Source of the DNA: Antedon bifida
Lineage: Eukaryota; Echinodermata; Crinoidea; Comatulida; Antedonidae
Direction: 5' to 3'
DNA: 64,000 nt
Assembly (NCBI GenBank): GCA_963402885.1
Contig: OY727094.1
Span: 30,940,501-31,004,500 of the forward strand
Part shown: positions 1 to 11,900 of the stretch, piece after piece
How positions within the stretch are numbered: position 1 is the stretch's first letter
Layout of the letters: the number at the start of each line of letters is the position of its first letter
Notes under the pieces: generated by a model
Database searches by the model: none
What the model saw: only the letters and a program-made list of their open reading frames with translations
What the model was told of the DNA's origin: nothing
Program-made: the position numbers and the translations under genes

Positions 1-240
1 GGTTATGGTCTATGATTCTAGGCTATCTGAAACACATGTGATGTATTACGGTATTTTCAGGAGAATATGGATAAATTTTGATACATTATAGGAATCGGGT
101 GAAAAATGGATTAATTATTGCAAAAACATATTGTAGACAACATTGTAAACTTGTGATGTAGGCCTACTGTATATTACTTTACTGGGTTATTGACTTCATA
201 CATCAACGTTATTTATATTATTAATTATTATTGTTTTTAG

Positions 241-3200
241 ATAATAAAACCAAATGTGTTGCTTTGTTTGGTAAACCAACAGACTACAATGATCTAACAC
301 AGTCGGCAAAAGACAGGTATCGTATAAAACTGTACGTTAATAATACAGTATAAGAACCCCTCCTTTGAGACATCCCTAATCAGGGGACACCACTACTAAA
401 AGGGAACACTACTACTAAACACTACTAAAAGGGAACACTTTCTCACAAAACGGCCAGATCCTCTATTCAGCAGACACGCTAAATCAAAGCAAGGCAATTG
501 TCTTGATTAAAGGGACACTGTTAAATTCCGATGGTATCCCCTTATTAGGGGTGTTCTACTGTAGAAAAATACATGTTAATCACCTCTAGATAAGAAGTAT
601 GATATTCACGATATGTTTTTTCTCTTCGTGGTTTTTTTGTGTGTAAAATATTTGTTTTTAGTTGGTTGGATTTTATAGTTTATAGACAATTTGGTTTATT
701 GAGAACAAGGCCATATACATGGCTGCATTCGCGTGCTCAAGTTAGTGTTTACCGACCAACCGACCGACCAACCGACCAACTGACCGACATAGTGAGCTGT
801 AGAGTCTAAAACATGTTGACATATATGGCGTGTTTAGCTATACTTATACACTTTGATGTATTAACTGGGTAAACAGTAGAATTACGAATTACACTTCTGA
901 CCAATTTAACTTTTCTACATATCGTAGCAATTTGTTTATAAATATTTATTTTATTTTTGGTGGTTAATAACCTTTCTGTTTCCTTTATTAAAGTGGCTTG
1001 GACGGCAATACAAATTCAACCGTTGAAGTTGTAAGCAACATTTTTCAAAGCTTCATATTTGATAGCACGAAAACACAAATCGAATCAGGAATCGAAATAA
1101 TGTTTAAATTTCCAACTAAAGTAAGTGTATTGTAACTTTTCTTTTGTGTTACTGTCTATGGATGTATTTCCGAATTCAAAGAAATGAACGGATGAATGAA
1201 TTACAATGGATCATTGTTAAAAGCAACCAAACAATGTATATTCTTATTCTTTTCAATTTTTTGTTTACCCTTTTAATATTCTTTAGTTCTTTTTTTGTTA
1301 ATATTCAATTTGTAACTCCATTTTCATTTTTATATTCTATTTCAGAGATTTCGTGACAAAAAGGAGAATGAAACTGCCGTGTGTGGATTTTTTAACGAAT
1401 CATTGAAGTAAATGAACATTTTGTTTCTATACCTAATTTACGATTTTGTATTTTATTGATATCTGTAGTGTGTTATCATAAGTATCACCAATAACGAAAC
1501 TCTTTCATTGATGTATAAATACTACAATGCACCCACGCAATTCTATTCTCCTTCAATTCAAGTCGAAACAAAACGTCACTGGCGCAGAGTTATTTTTAAT
1601 TCAAAAGATTTTAATAGAGGCCATTTTTTACTATATACCATAACATCCTGTTTCCAAATTCTTGGTCTTAAAACCTGTATTCCACCGGCGAATTTATTTG
1701 AAAGCATTGACATATCACTACCATATTTGAGCATATCACTACCATATTTGGGCACATCACACTTTTTTTTGTTAACTAGTTTGATAGTGTAAACAGAGCT
1801 TTAGAAAAAATGCGCTACACATCAAAACGCAATGTTTGATTCGTGCGAATATTCTCTCAGTGGAAAACAAACGTATACTTTGGAGGAGGAAATCCTGAAT
1901 ACATTTACTTATGACTTATAGGCCTACCTGGGTCTGGTGTACTCAATGACTCTCCCTTCTGACACCACCCTTATTTCAACTCAAAACATACTATTGGTAT
2001 TTTATAGGTCGTGGTCTACTAACGGATGCGAAACTGACGATTCCGATAAAAACGAAGTGAAGTGCAAGTGTAATCACACTACTAGTTATGCGATTCTGTT
2101 TCAGACGAGCGAGTCAACAGTATGTCAAATTCAAACTTAATTCTCACAATTGTTAAAAATGCTAGTAAAGATATTTTATATAAATAAAAGCAAACAATAC
2201 AATCATTAGGTAGTAAGTACTGGAATTAATTATTATTATATAATACTATCGAAGGGAGTGCGAGTAAGTCATAAACAGTCGATCTTATCGAAGTTCACTC
2301 TGGAATGGCCTTCTTATGAATTAAGAAAACAAAACAATTATAACCGTTTTAAATCACTTGTTAAGATTCATTTAAGTGAATTGTTGCCGGTGGTCTAGGA
2401 TGGTTGCAGTGAAAAATAATTAAAAATGGTATAAAAAGTTATAATTAATAATGAGAACATGCTTTGAAGTTTAGTTTTAGTTTAAGTTTAGTTTTGTTTT
2501 AAAATTATGTTTAAATGTGTTGTAGGGCCCCTCGGAAGAGCAGTTTTATTTTATTACTGAGAGGGCTACCCTAGTGAAAGAAAACGAAATAAATAAATAA
2601 ATAAATCTTATGGCACTTAATGTACACAGACTCTATAGGCCTAAGCGCTTCACATCATTATTTTTTATCAAACATGTCTGGAAACGTAACACGCAGTAAT
2701 CAGACCTATTCCAAGTAGGTACGCCTAGGCCTACATATTGGCATGGCTGCATATTTCTGAGACTTCATGTTTTATTCTTTCTAGATTTCCAATGAAGATC
2801 AGAAACGGTTAAGCATCATAACATACATCGGATTATTAATCTCAACTATTTTCCTTATTGTTGCTCTGGTGACGCAAAATATATTACCGTAAGTGCGAAC
2901 TGTTTTTCTATATAATTTATAAGGCAATTCATTAGAGTCGTACCTTTTATGCTGAGGCTTATAATAGTATGTTTGTTAAACAAACGAATAAACAATCTTA
3001 GCTTGACAGAGTATGTCGTGGCTAGCACCTTTAGCAGTTATGATGGATTATGTGCGCATGATATAAATAATTGCTTGTCATTATTAGTATGTATTAGTAT
3101 TCCAAAAAGTATTTTTCTTGTTAATGTTTGTGTTGTGTAGTTCAAATAAACATATCTTCTGGTATAATAGGCATTCAGAGTAGTCACTCGGACATACCGT

Positions 3201-6200
3201 AATCTTGTACAGTATATGTTTTGTTTTTATAGGGACTTGAGGAAGTCTATGCGTTTTAAAATACTAACAAACCTCATAATTGCGGCTATTCTAAGTAACG
3301 TAGTATTCATGACGTTACAACTGGCTAAAAAACAAGAGGTAACGTTGTTTTGATATCATTTTCGAAATCTAATGTAACAGAAATGACGAAGTTTTCAGTC
3401 TTTCGTTTTCTGACGTTTTACCCACTGCACATACTATCGTTATTAAAGTTCCAATAATAATAATAACAGGAAACCTATTATAAATTATAACATGAATTTA
3501 CGTCACAGTTTAGGCTAGTGTGTCGACATTTTTTGCAAGTAATTTCCAGTAGACCTAGACCTACAGTTACTGATGCATTTACCTCGTAAAAACCAACTAG
3601 GCCTAACTCATTTTGACCTAGTAAATATCACTACCCGAAACCACAGGCACAAGTGTTTAGTCAAAGTGAAACTTGGTGTAGCCTAGTAATAGTTGATTTC
3701 TGTATATTTGTTCCTGTTTTTTATTTTAGAATTTAGTAACATATAAGGCAAGAGGGTAAACCCCTGAGTCTTACTGAACTTATATTATTTTTGATAAACA
3801 TTTCCGGGTGTCCTCAATGAAGCTTCCAAGAAATACTAATGCGCGCGTTTATGCTTAATAATGGTAACCGATTTAGACCTATGCCAAAAGTTGATTCGAG
3901 AATGGCGCATTTAGAACATTAGAGTCTATATCATCATACTTCTGTATACTTATAACACTGTTTATTATTTACCAACCATTCAGCCAAACATCGTTTACGT
4001 ATTTGGACAGGTGTGGGGCATAATGTAGGCCTATAATGGGAGGTTATAGTCAGAAAAGAAGAAACTGCAGGTTCTGTTTATTGTCGTTAGACATAATACC
4101 GTATAAGAATAAGACGAAAACACCTAATAGTAAATGTTTAATAAGTAATACTTTCCGATCCTTTGATAGATTGTTTGTGCTATATATGCCGGAATCCTCC
4201 ACTACAGTCTACTGGTGGTGTTTGTATGGATGATGATATTTAGTGCGGATTTGTATGCCAAAGTGTTTTATTCGTTTGCCAATCATCACAAAAGAATGAA
4301 ATGGAGTAGATTCGTCGGCTGGGGGTTGCCGCTTATCGTCGTTTTAGTAACGGCCGCCGTGACACAAGAAGATTATGTTTTACCCGAGTAAGTCATTTTT
4401 GTTTGCTTGTTTTTCTCTTTACTGAATATATACCCCACATTTATGCTTTCTTCATTCATAAGTATAGCCTATATTTACATGGGTTAGAGCACAACGTCAG
4501 TGTCTCCAAGCATTACTAATTTTCATAGTTTAGCTAATTTTTTTTTATAAGACTGAAGATCTATAAATATCTTGGGTTCGATCAGTTATTGACGACGTCT
4601 TTCACACCTGTTCCGGCACGACCTTTAATCTGTTTTAATTGTGCTTCTGTAGTGTTTTTACCGATTGCCCATATTTCCTCAGAAGTACTTCCCTGATGCC
4701 GATAACTTTGTAAACTTTGATTGTCTTTTTCCCTTCAGAGAATGCTGGTTAAATTATACAGAAAAGGCAATATGGGGATTCGTTGGTCCGGTTGTTGCTG
4801 TTGTTCTGGTAAAATAAACCATTAATTTATAGGCCTACTGGTATAGGCTAAGTATCGACGACGAACGACGTTCACTCCCAGTAGACGTATACTACAGTGT
4901 TTTTGGTATTGATTAAGGTAGCGAAGAAACCATTCCAACTTGTTAATTTTCCACTTGCTAACTTTTTATATACGTTTACTTTATAGATTAATATAGCTCT
5001 CATTTCAAGAGTACTGTTTGAAGTTTCCAAAAAGTCTCGCAGTGCGAACGTGACAAAGAAACGTCAAGTTGATGACATAAAGTAAGTTGAAACAGTAACT
5101 AATAACAACACTATATCGATTACATATATATATTTTATACTGGTAAGTACAGGCGATACGTGATCTATGTGCTGTTGTAAAATAATTCTCATTAACCTAT
5201 ATACTGTATGTAAAAGCCAACAGACGAATGTGTTTACAACATCGAGGTATAAAAAAGTAGGCCTAACAAAAACAACCTATAGGTCTATGTTTATGAAGAA
5301 TGACTAATAATTCTTTTTTTTTGTCACAGGTACGTCGCTTTACGCGCTACTTTACTCCTCCCAGTTATTGGAGTCACGTGGGTAACAGGATACTTGATAC
5401 TGTTTTTCGATGACATATGGCTTAAGTACGTGTTTGTCATTGCCAATAGTTGCCAGGGAGTTTTTATTTGGCTTACGCAGTTTTTCTGGAGTCGAGAGGT
5501 AGGCATATAGTATGATATGATTACGTTATGCTCATTGCAGGAGTTCCAAGAAATTCATTAGCAAGAAAAGTCGACATTATACACAACTCGAGTTTTCTGT
5601 ACCGTTGATATGGGCCGATGTATTAAATAGAACGCCCTCTGTCGGCATCTACATTTTTCAAAGTATTATTAATTGCTGTTAATTCGTAGTTTTGAAATAC
5701 AATTCAATTCAATATAAAAAGAAATTTTGTATTTTAAAAATAAAATAAAACAATATAAAGTTTGGAATGTATTAACATGATCAATTATGTTCTTTTAGGT
5801 TAAGAATGCTTGGACGAGTATGAAGAAGAAAAGAGGCTTTAAAGTTAGCTTGAAAAAGGTAAATTCTTTTATAATTTATGGACTTTTTTTCTATAAAAAA
5901 AAACACCTACACTCGGAAAGTAGTCTCCTATTAGGCAATAGACTGGTTGTTAACTTCTTCCACCTAATCCAAGTTAAGTTCCAAAAGGAGGCCATGTGGA
6001 AGAATGAAGTTCAGAAAATGACCGACTTTTAGCTGTGGGTGGAGTGTTGTATTTTATGATGGTACCAGCGTATGAACGAGAACTGGCTATTGGTTAAGCC
6101 ACCCGTCTTTCTCAATGCCAACGGAGGAAGTTTCAACTATCCTAGGCCTACTCCTAGTAATTACTATTATTTTCAATACAGTTAAATAAAAAGTAAACAT

Positions 6201-6579
6201 AAAATCAGAAGAGGTCTTGATATTTCTTTTCTGTTTCTTGGGATTATTTTGGGAGGATTTATGAGACAAAAAAGTAAAAAGTATTCTCTATAATTGACTG
6301 TAGGCCTACCTTATTATTCTTCACTATGCACGATCGAATTGCATTATTTGTTGTTTTTGTTCAATGACTTCTCTTTGAATAAATGTTGAATGAATGATCT
6401 AATAATTTGGTTCCATATTACAGAGAGAAAACAAAGAATTCAATAATATTGGAGAAGGAGTTGCCTCACCACCAAACTCAACCATAGAAAACACGTATAG
6501 CTTGTCATCAAAGAAGAGTTTGACTCAGACTTCTGAGATACCATTGCAAATGACATTAGGAAGCAAATTTAAAAATTAA
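241..6579 (+). CDS. Adhesion G-protein-coupled receptor, C-terminal part (5' end outside window)
   Basis: Exons: 241-316, 994-1120, 1346-1407, 2008-2119, 2785-2888, 3233-3338, 4170-4387, 4739-4808, 4987-5081, 5330-5498, 5799-5858, 6424-6579 (stop TAA). All joins are GT/AG and phase-compatible, giving about 450 residues. The first three exons look like the end of a GAIN domain. The GPS autoproteolysis motif spans exons 3-4: CGFFNES, then KSWSTNGC, then CKCNHTTSYAILF, with the expected cleavage at HT/T. Seven hydrophobic helices follow. TM3 has the family pattern CAIYAGILHYSLLVVFVWM; its Cys should pair with the Cys of EECWLNY before TM5. TM6 has LLLPVIGVTWVTG. A short basic and Ser-rich tail ends SKFKN. 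Family knowledge: these receptors sit in the plasma membrane and are activated by a tethered peptide exposed after GPS cleavage. The N-terminal ligand-binding domains lie left of the window, so subfamily and ligand cannot be named. A possible poly(A) signal AATAAA lies at 6848. Confidence 0.88.
344..563. mobile_element. Small inverted-repeat DNA element (CAGTAGAACC family)
   Basis: The left end reads tacagtataagaacccctcc and the right end ggggtgttctactgta, which are inverted relative to each other. The interior has GGGGACAC-type blocks in both orientations. The same family recurs at 17713-17892, 50822-50973, 51597-51741 and 54608-54743, with fragments near 9410, 16705 and 47515. The ends resemble pogo/Tigger-type termini, but no transposase is present. 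It lies in a receptor intron. Confidence 0.6.
1710..1803 (+). mobile_element. Partial MITE, family A (GCTCTGTCTAC ends)
   Basis: Right half of family A: two copies of the catatcactaccatatttg unit, then gggcacatcacac, TTTGATAGTGTAAACAGAGCTTTA and a TA flank. The left half is missing. It sits in the intron before the GPS exon. Confidence 0.75.
2270..2607 (+). mobile_element. 3' end of a LINE-type retroelement
   Basis: From 2303 one frame reads EWPSYELRKQ, NNYNRF, KSLVKIHLSE and a stop. This resembles the C-terminal end of the reverse-transcriptase ORF in many LINEs, where FKSLxKxHL is common. A short 3' UTR follows, ending in an (AAAT)n tail at 2589-2607. It is 5'-truncated, as is usual for LINE insertions, and lies inside a receptor intron. 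Confidence 0.5.
4596..4630. mobile_element. Fragment of MITE family C
   Basis: Contains the 20-base terminal motif GTCTTTCACACCTGTTCCGG shared with the full element at 11222-11411. Only this end is present. Confidence 0.5.
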
Positions 6580-8850
6580 GATGTCACAAATTTCGGCTGG
6601 ATCCGATTTATAGGCCTATATAAACTTACGCGCCATTATATCGTTTGAAGGACAAACTGACTACTTGAGATGTGAACGATGAAACAAGAGATCCGTCTCC
6701 TGCCTTTTCCGTTGTGCTTAGCGGAACCATTGGCGGAACCTATGAACTATATTGTTGACATCCGGGTTTTTATCTAGTTGATCCGCGTACTAATCTCCCA
6801 CTCATAACATTGACCTTCTAATGTTGGTCTACGCATGTGCAGTACAGAATAAACTATCATTCGTGACTTAGTTCACACGTAAAAGTCCTAAAAGATATAT
6901 ACTAATTTTAGTTATAAGCCCTATATATGTGAATATAAAGTTATTAAAATTTATCCTTACTAAAACACACGTAGCCTGCTTATGCTTGGTTTCCACACAC
7001 GTTGCTACTGCTTGCTTGACGTACCAGTCACAAACGAGAATTCGGCTATATGCTCTTGCGTTGCCCTTTACAGCGGGCAATATAAACCAACTACTGTATC
7101 TTGTATTATATTGTTGTACCGTTCTAATTCAGTTTAAGTCAATTCAACTTTATTTATCCCAGGTGGTTGTTCTTCCCTGGGGCGGTGCAAATAGACCTAC
7201 AAAAGAAAACAAATGTCGCGCGCTTTTTGAACGCTCGAACATTGCTATAAAAATCATGTTAAACTTTATTTATTATATATTCAGTATTATACATGTTGAA
7301 TGTTTGTTTATTGTTAAATTAAAAATTATAGTGTAGACTTGTATATATTTGTATTTTGAAAAGAACTGATTTAGTCAGAATTGTTGTAAAAAGTAAATTT
7401 GTAATTGACTGAGAAAATGTTTGTTTCCTATAAGAAACTATAGGCCTAATTGCTGCTTTTGAAATATAATCAACGGGGTCAATGTAATTGATAAATCCAG
7501 TAATTGCTTTTGTGTAAAAAGTGCTTTTGTAAGTTTCATATTGTAATTTGTATATTTTGTTAAATATTATAAGTAAATAATAAAATTCCGATTCGTGATC
7601 TATAAAGTACGACAAAAGTTCCCTAGTCGACTAAAATTAATAAATATTTGTAATTGTACGTCACAATAAACAATTTATGGTGGTGACTGAGAATTGTATT
7701 TGTTTTATTACATTACTATACAGCTTGGTACTAGGAAAGTATGATTCAGCGGGTTTGATTGCATGAACTTAGAGTATTTTTATTAGCTATCAGTAGTCAG
7801 TAGGCCTACCAGAGAGTAAAATCACTCTGGTACTGTTCATAGCTAAATAAAACCTGGGAGGAGGAGTGAAAACTAAATTAGCGCATACCCAAGCGAAACT
7901 CAACATTTAATGAAGCAATAATCTACGTCAGTGGTGGCCAAGTTAACTTCATTAATTGTATGTTTACAAAGTTGGTAGGAATTTCGCTAACTGATATATC
8001 GCTATTGTAATTGTCTATTTTGTCGTGCCATACTTATGCTGGTAGGAATAAATACTACACAGCGGCGGTACAGTGAAGGCTACTACACGCAAACAAGTGA
8101 CGTAAGAAGTCGTTCAGAGAGTGCTGCTGTGTCGTAATTTTCTTTCCGAGGAGGCCTAGCTTTATTCGAAATTGATTAAATCTCATGTTGTTACACCAAC
8201 GTGTAAATTCAAATTAATTTAGTAAGTATAATTGTTGTTCCCTGTTTATTCTAAGCTGTCTCACGTCGTATGTTCTGTTCTATTTTAGATTAGAAATAGT
8301 CTAGAAAGCTAGGCCTAATCGCCGGTACCGTTATTTCAATGGCAATGCCGCCGGGGGGTTGAACGCAATGACTCTGAGTAACCTGCCTATTACTAGCCCT
8401 AGCATAGATTGCTTATGTAAAAAGGCATAAACGAAAATTGTCTTTTAAATCTTTGTTTTTAAAAGGGGAAAATGTGCTAGGCCTAGATTGACATATATTT
8501 TTAATATATTTTTTTTCGAAAACATGTCTTCTCAATGTTTTTCTAAAATTATTATTGCAACTAGGCCTACTGCTGTATCTATATTAGGTTTCCATGCTGC
8601 TGTGTGTTTCTTTTTTAATTTTATTAAATATATTGATGAAAGTTGACCAAAATTCCACAACAAAACTTTGATTGCCATGCTGACAAGAATAAAACAATCG
8701 TTTTCATTTTATATTATATTTTTTTGCTTTATTTGTATTTATTTACCATTGATAGAAATGAATACACTTATTGACGTATCTAGTATATCATTACCATTAC
8801 CATATTCTTTCCATGTTTGAATTGTCGTTTTTTTCTCTCCCTTTTGCACA
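6580..8850. other. Intergenic: receptor 3' UTR, retroelement tail, PPP4C promoter and 5' exon
   Basis: The receptor 3' UTR probably ends after AATAAA at 6848. At about 7125-7200 the minus strand reads CTGGGATAAATAAAGTTGAATTGA, a retroelement-like 3' tail. The block at 8050-8225 is more G+C-rich and ends in a donor-like TTAGTAAGTAT; it may be the untranslated first exon of PPP4C, whose coding first exon begins after an acceptor at 8850-8851. No other coding sequence was recognised here; short ORFs in this stretch match no family. Confidence 0.45.
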
Positions 8851-8900
8851 GACACAGTAGCAAAGCTGGGTATATATTAACTACTGTTGTGTGCTTAACA

Positions 8901-11900
8901 ATGACTGACTGCAGTGACCTAGACAGGTAAGTATCTATCTAGGATGAGAAGATGAATTGAAAAGAGTTTGCAAACACACAAAAATCACATTTTAGTTGTG
9001 CCAACTAATAATATAATATAAAAATATAAAAAACTAATAATAATAAATACTAATAAATAATACTAGTAACCCTAACCCATCAACTTTTTTATTCCATAAT
9101 CAAAATAATAACATATACAGTACAAATACAATAAAAATATATATGGGATACAAAATAAACACAAGTGTTTTAAACATGTAACCCTAACAAAATAGAACAA
9201 ACATTAGTAACAAAACAAAAAAAAATGACTTAAATGTTTATATTGATATAATGTTGCTTTAATCTCTATTTAAACAAACTTAATGTGGGGGATTTTTTTT
9301 ATATAATCTGTTAGATTATTCCAAATATGTGTAACTTGATGAAGGAGATACATTGTTGGCCCACTTTGGTAGCTATTTAAACAAGAATTAACTACAATAG
9401 TACAGTAGAACCCATCCGTTAATACACTCCTACTAAGGGGACACTTTACTGTGAAACGAGTGAGGTGTAATGTAGATTTTAACACTAAGGCAATTTGGTA
9501 GGAAGGTTAACTTTCTTTTGGATTCTGCAGACAAATAGAGCAACTAAGAAGATGTGAAATTATAAAAGAAAGTGAAGTCAAGGCATTGTGTGCCAAAGCC
9601 AGGTAAGAAAATAATATATTACAAATTCCAAAATGGCTCGTATTTTATACAGTATTTTTTTAGAAATCCTGCTGTTCATCAACCCACCATACAATATTAA
9701 AATTGCATTCAGGCCAGTGAGAAAACTACTAACCTAAGGGATCAGTTAAAAATAAGGATGACCCTTGACATTTTATTATCATTTTTTAATGAGTCAAAGA
9801 TATTATGCATGCTGCTTTTTTCTGTAATTCTTGGTAATCAAAGATTTTATGTTATTTCGTCTTGCATCCTCAGGGAAATATTAGTTGAAGAAGGTAATGT
9901 ACAAAGAGTTGATTCACCGGTCACAGTCTGTGGCGATATACATGGCCAGTTTTATGATCTCAAAGAGTTATTTAAGGTATGTTGGATGGCGTAAAAATGC
10001 TAAATATTACATTGAAAGATTTTTGCTAGCCACAATGTGCTAGCCCAAACAATTTGAACCTACATACATTTTTTAGTTAAGTTAATTTAGAGTGTGTCTC
10101 CAAAATAATAATTCATATCTTGATCTAAAAATAAAATGCTCTTTTTTTATTTAAATCAAAGGTTGGAGGAGATGTTCCGGACACTAACTATCTATTTTTA
10201 GGGGATTTTGTAGACAGAGGATTTTACAGCGTAGAGACGTTTTTATTGTTGTTAGCACTTAAGGTAAATCAATAAAATTCTTTTTATTTAAAGATGTTTG
10301 ACTAATTTAAAAAAAAAAAAAGATTTTGAAAAAATGGGTCATTTTGAAGTATCATAATAGTTATTAACTTTCACCAAAAATTAGTCGGAAAAAAAATCAT
10401 TTCACTGAAATACAGACGTTTTTTTGTTCAAAAAATAACTTTTACTTCCAGTCAAAGTTTTCGATCAAAACATATCTCATAATGCAACGCGCTTGTTTGG
10501 CTACTCTGTATGCATAATCATAAAACTTCCTCGCGATCTGTGTGAGAACACCTTCTGAACAGTGATGAGTTGTAAACAATCCTAATTAGCATCATGCATA
10601 ATGCATACTCGTGGTTTGAAATCTTTGTTTACTTTCGCTCGCGACGATTTTCAAGACGAAATGTAATCAAATTAATTTACCTGTTAATTACGTAAAAGTA
10701 AAGTGAATAACTTTAATATAACTTTGATATGGCCAATTTAAATATAGAATATTTTGACCTTCATTTTTTGTGTTTCAAGGGACAATACATCTTTAAAGAA
10801 TCTGTTTTGTTTATTTATATTAGAGCCTATTTATTTCTCTGTTCTGATTGATGTATACCAATCAATTGTTGCTTAATATTTTAATAATTTATACCTACCA
10901 TACAGCATTGTCCATAAAAGCCATCAAAATTAAACAAACCTTTCGCTTTGTTTTTTTTGTAGGTAAGATATCCCGACAGAATAACGCTGATTAGGGGTAA
11001 CCATGAGAGTCGGCAAATCACACAAGTATACGGATTCTACGATGAATGTCTTCGCAAGTATGGATCCATAACAGTATGGCGTTACTGCACAGAAATCTTT
11101 GACTACCTTAGCCTATCAGCAATCATAGATGGAAAGGTAGTGTTTTTTACATTTTCAACATAAAGTAATATTTATTAATGGTACAGTACTAATTAATGGT
11201 ATGGGTTTTTCTCTGCTGTCTTAAGGGTCTTTCACACCTGTTCCGGCAAGTGTCCGGCGCCAGCAAATCAAATCAAGCTTCAATGTTTTGTTTTATGCTG
11301 CGCATATCGTTTGGTGCATAGCTGCATGGAGCATCGATAAAATGAAACATTGACGTTTGATTTGTTTTTGGGCATGGAACCGTGCCGGAACAGGTGTGAA
11401 AGACCTTTAAATTAAGATAACAAATTGAGTAAATAATAAAAACTTTTTTTTTTTGCAGATTTTTTGTGTTCATGGCGGCCTTTCACCGTCTATCAACACA
11501 TTGGACCAAATTCGAATCATAGATCGCAAACAAGAGGTACCTCACGATGGCCCCATGTGCGACCTTCTCTGGTCGGATCCAGAAGGTGAGAACACAGTCC
11601 ATATTCATTCGCATACATCTCCCACAATGCAAGATATTTGCATTTAACCAATAATACATATGGGTTGCAGAGAGTGTTTTTAGTTTATGAATTTTATTTT
11701 ATTGGTTTCGGCAATATTTAAAGCAACATATGTATTTTAAGTTTGTAAAGGAGTGGCTAATACAGTCGGAGGACCTTGTAATGAATAGATGGATGTTGTA
11801 TGATGCTAAGTGGGAGAGCGTTATTGTACGTTGTGCCTTTATATGAAAATCATGTATACACAGGTGGTATTCAAATGAACCATCATATTACAGACCTCTG

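Noticed and set aside
1508..1792. 94-residue ORF
   Set aside because: Its C-terminal half is the family A MITE ([16 protein letters not shown]); the same peptide appears wherever that element occurs.
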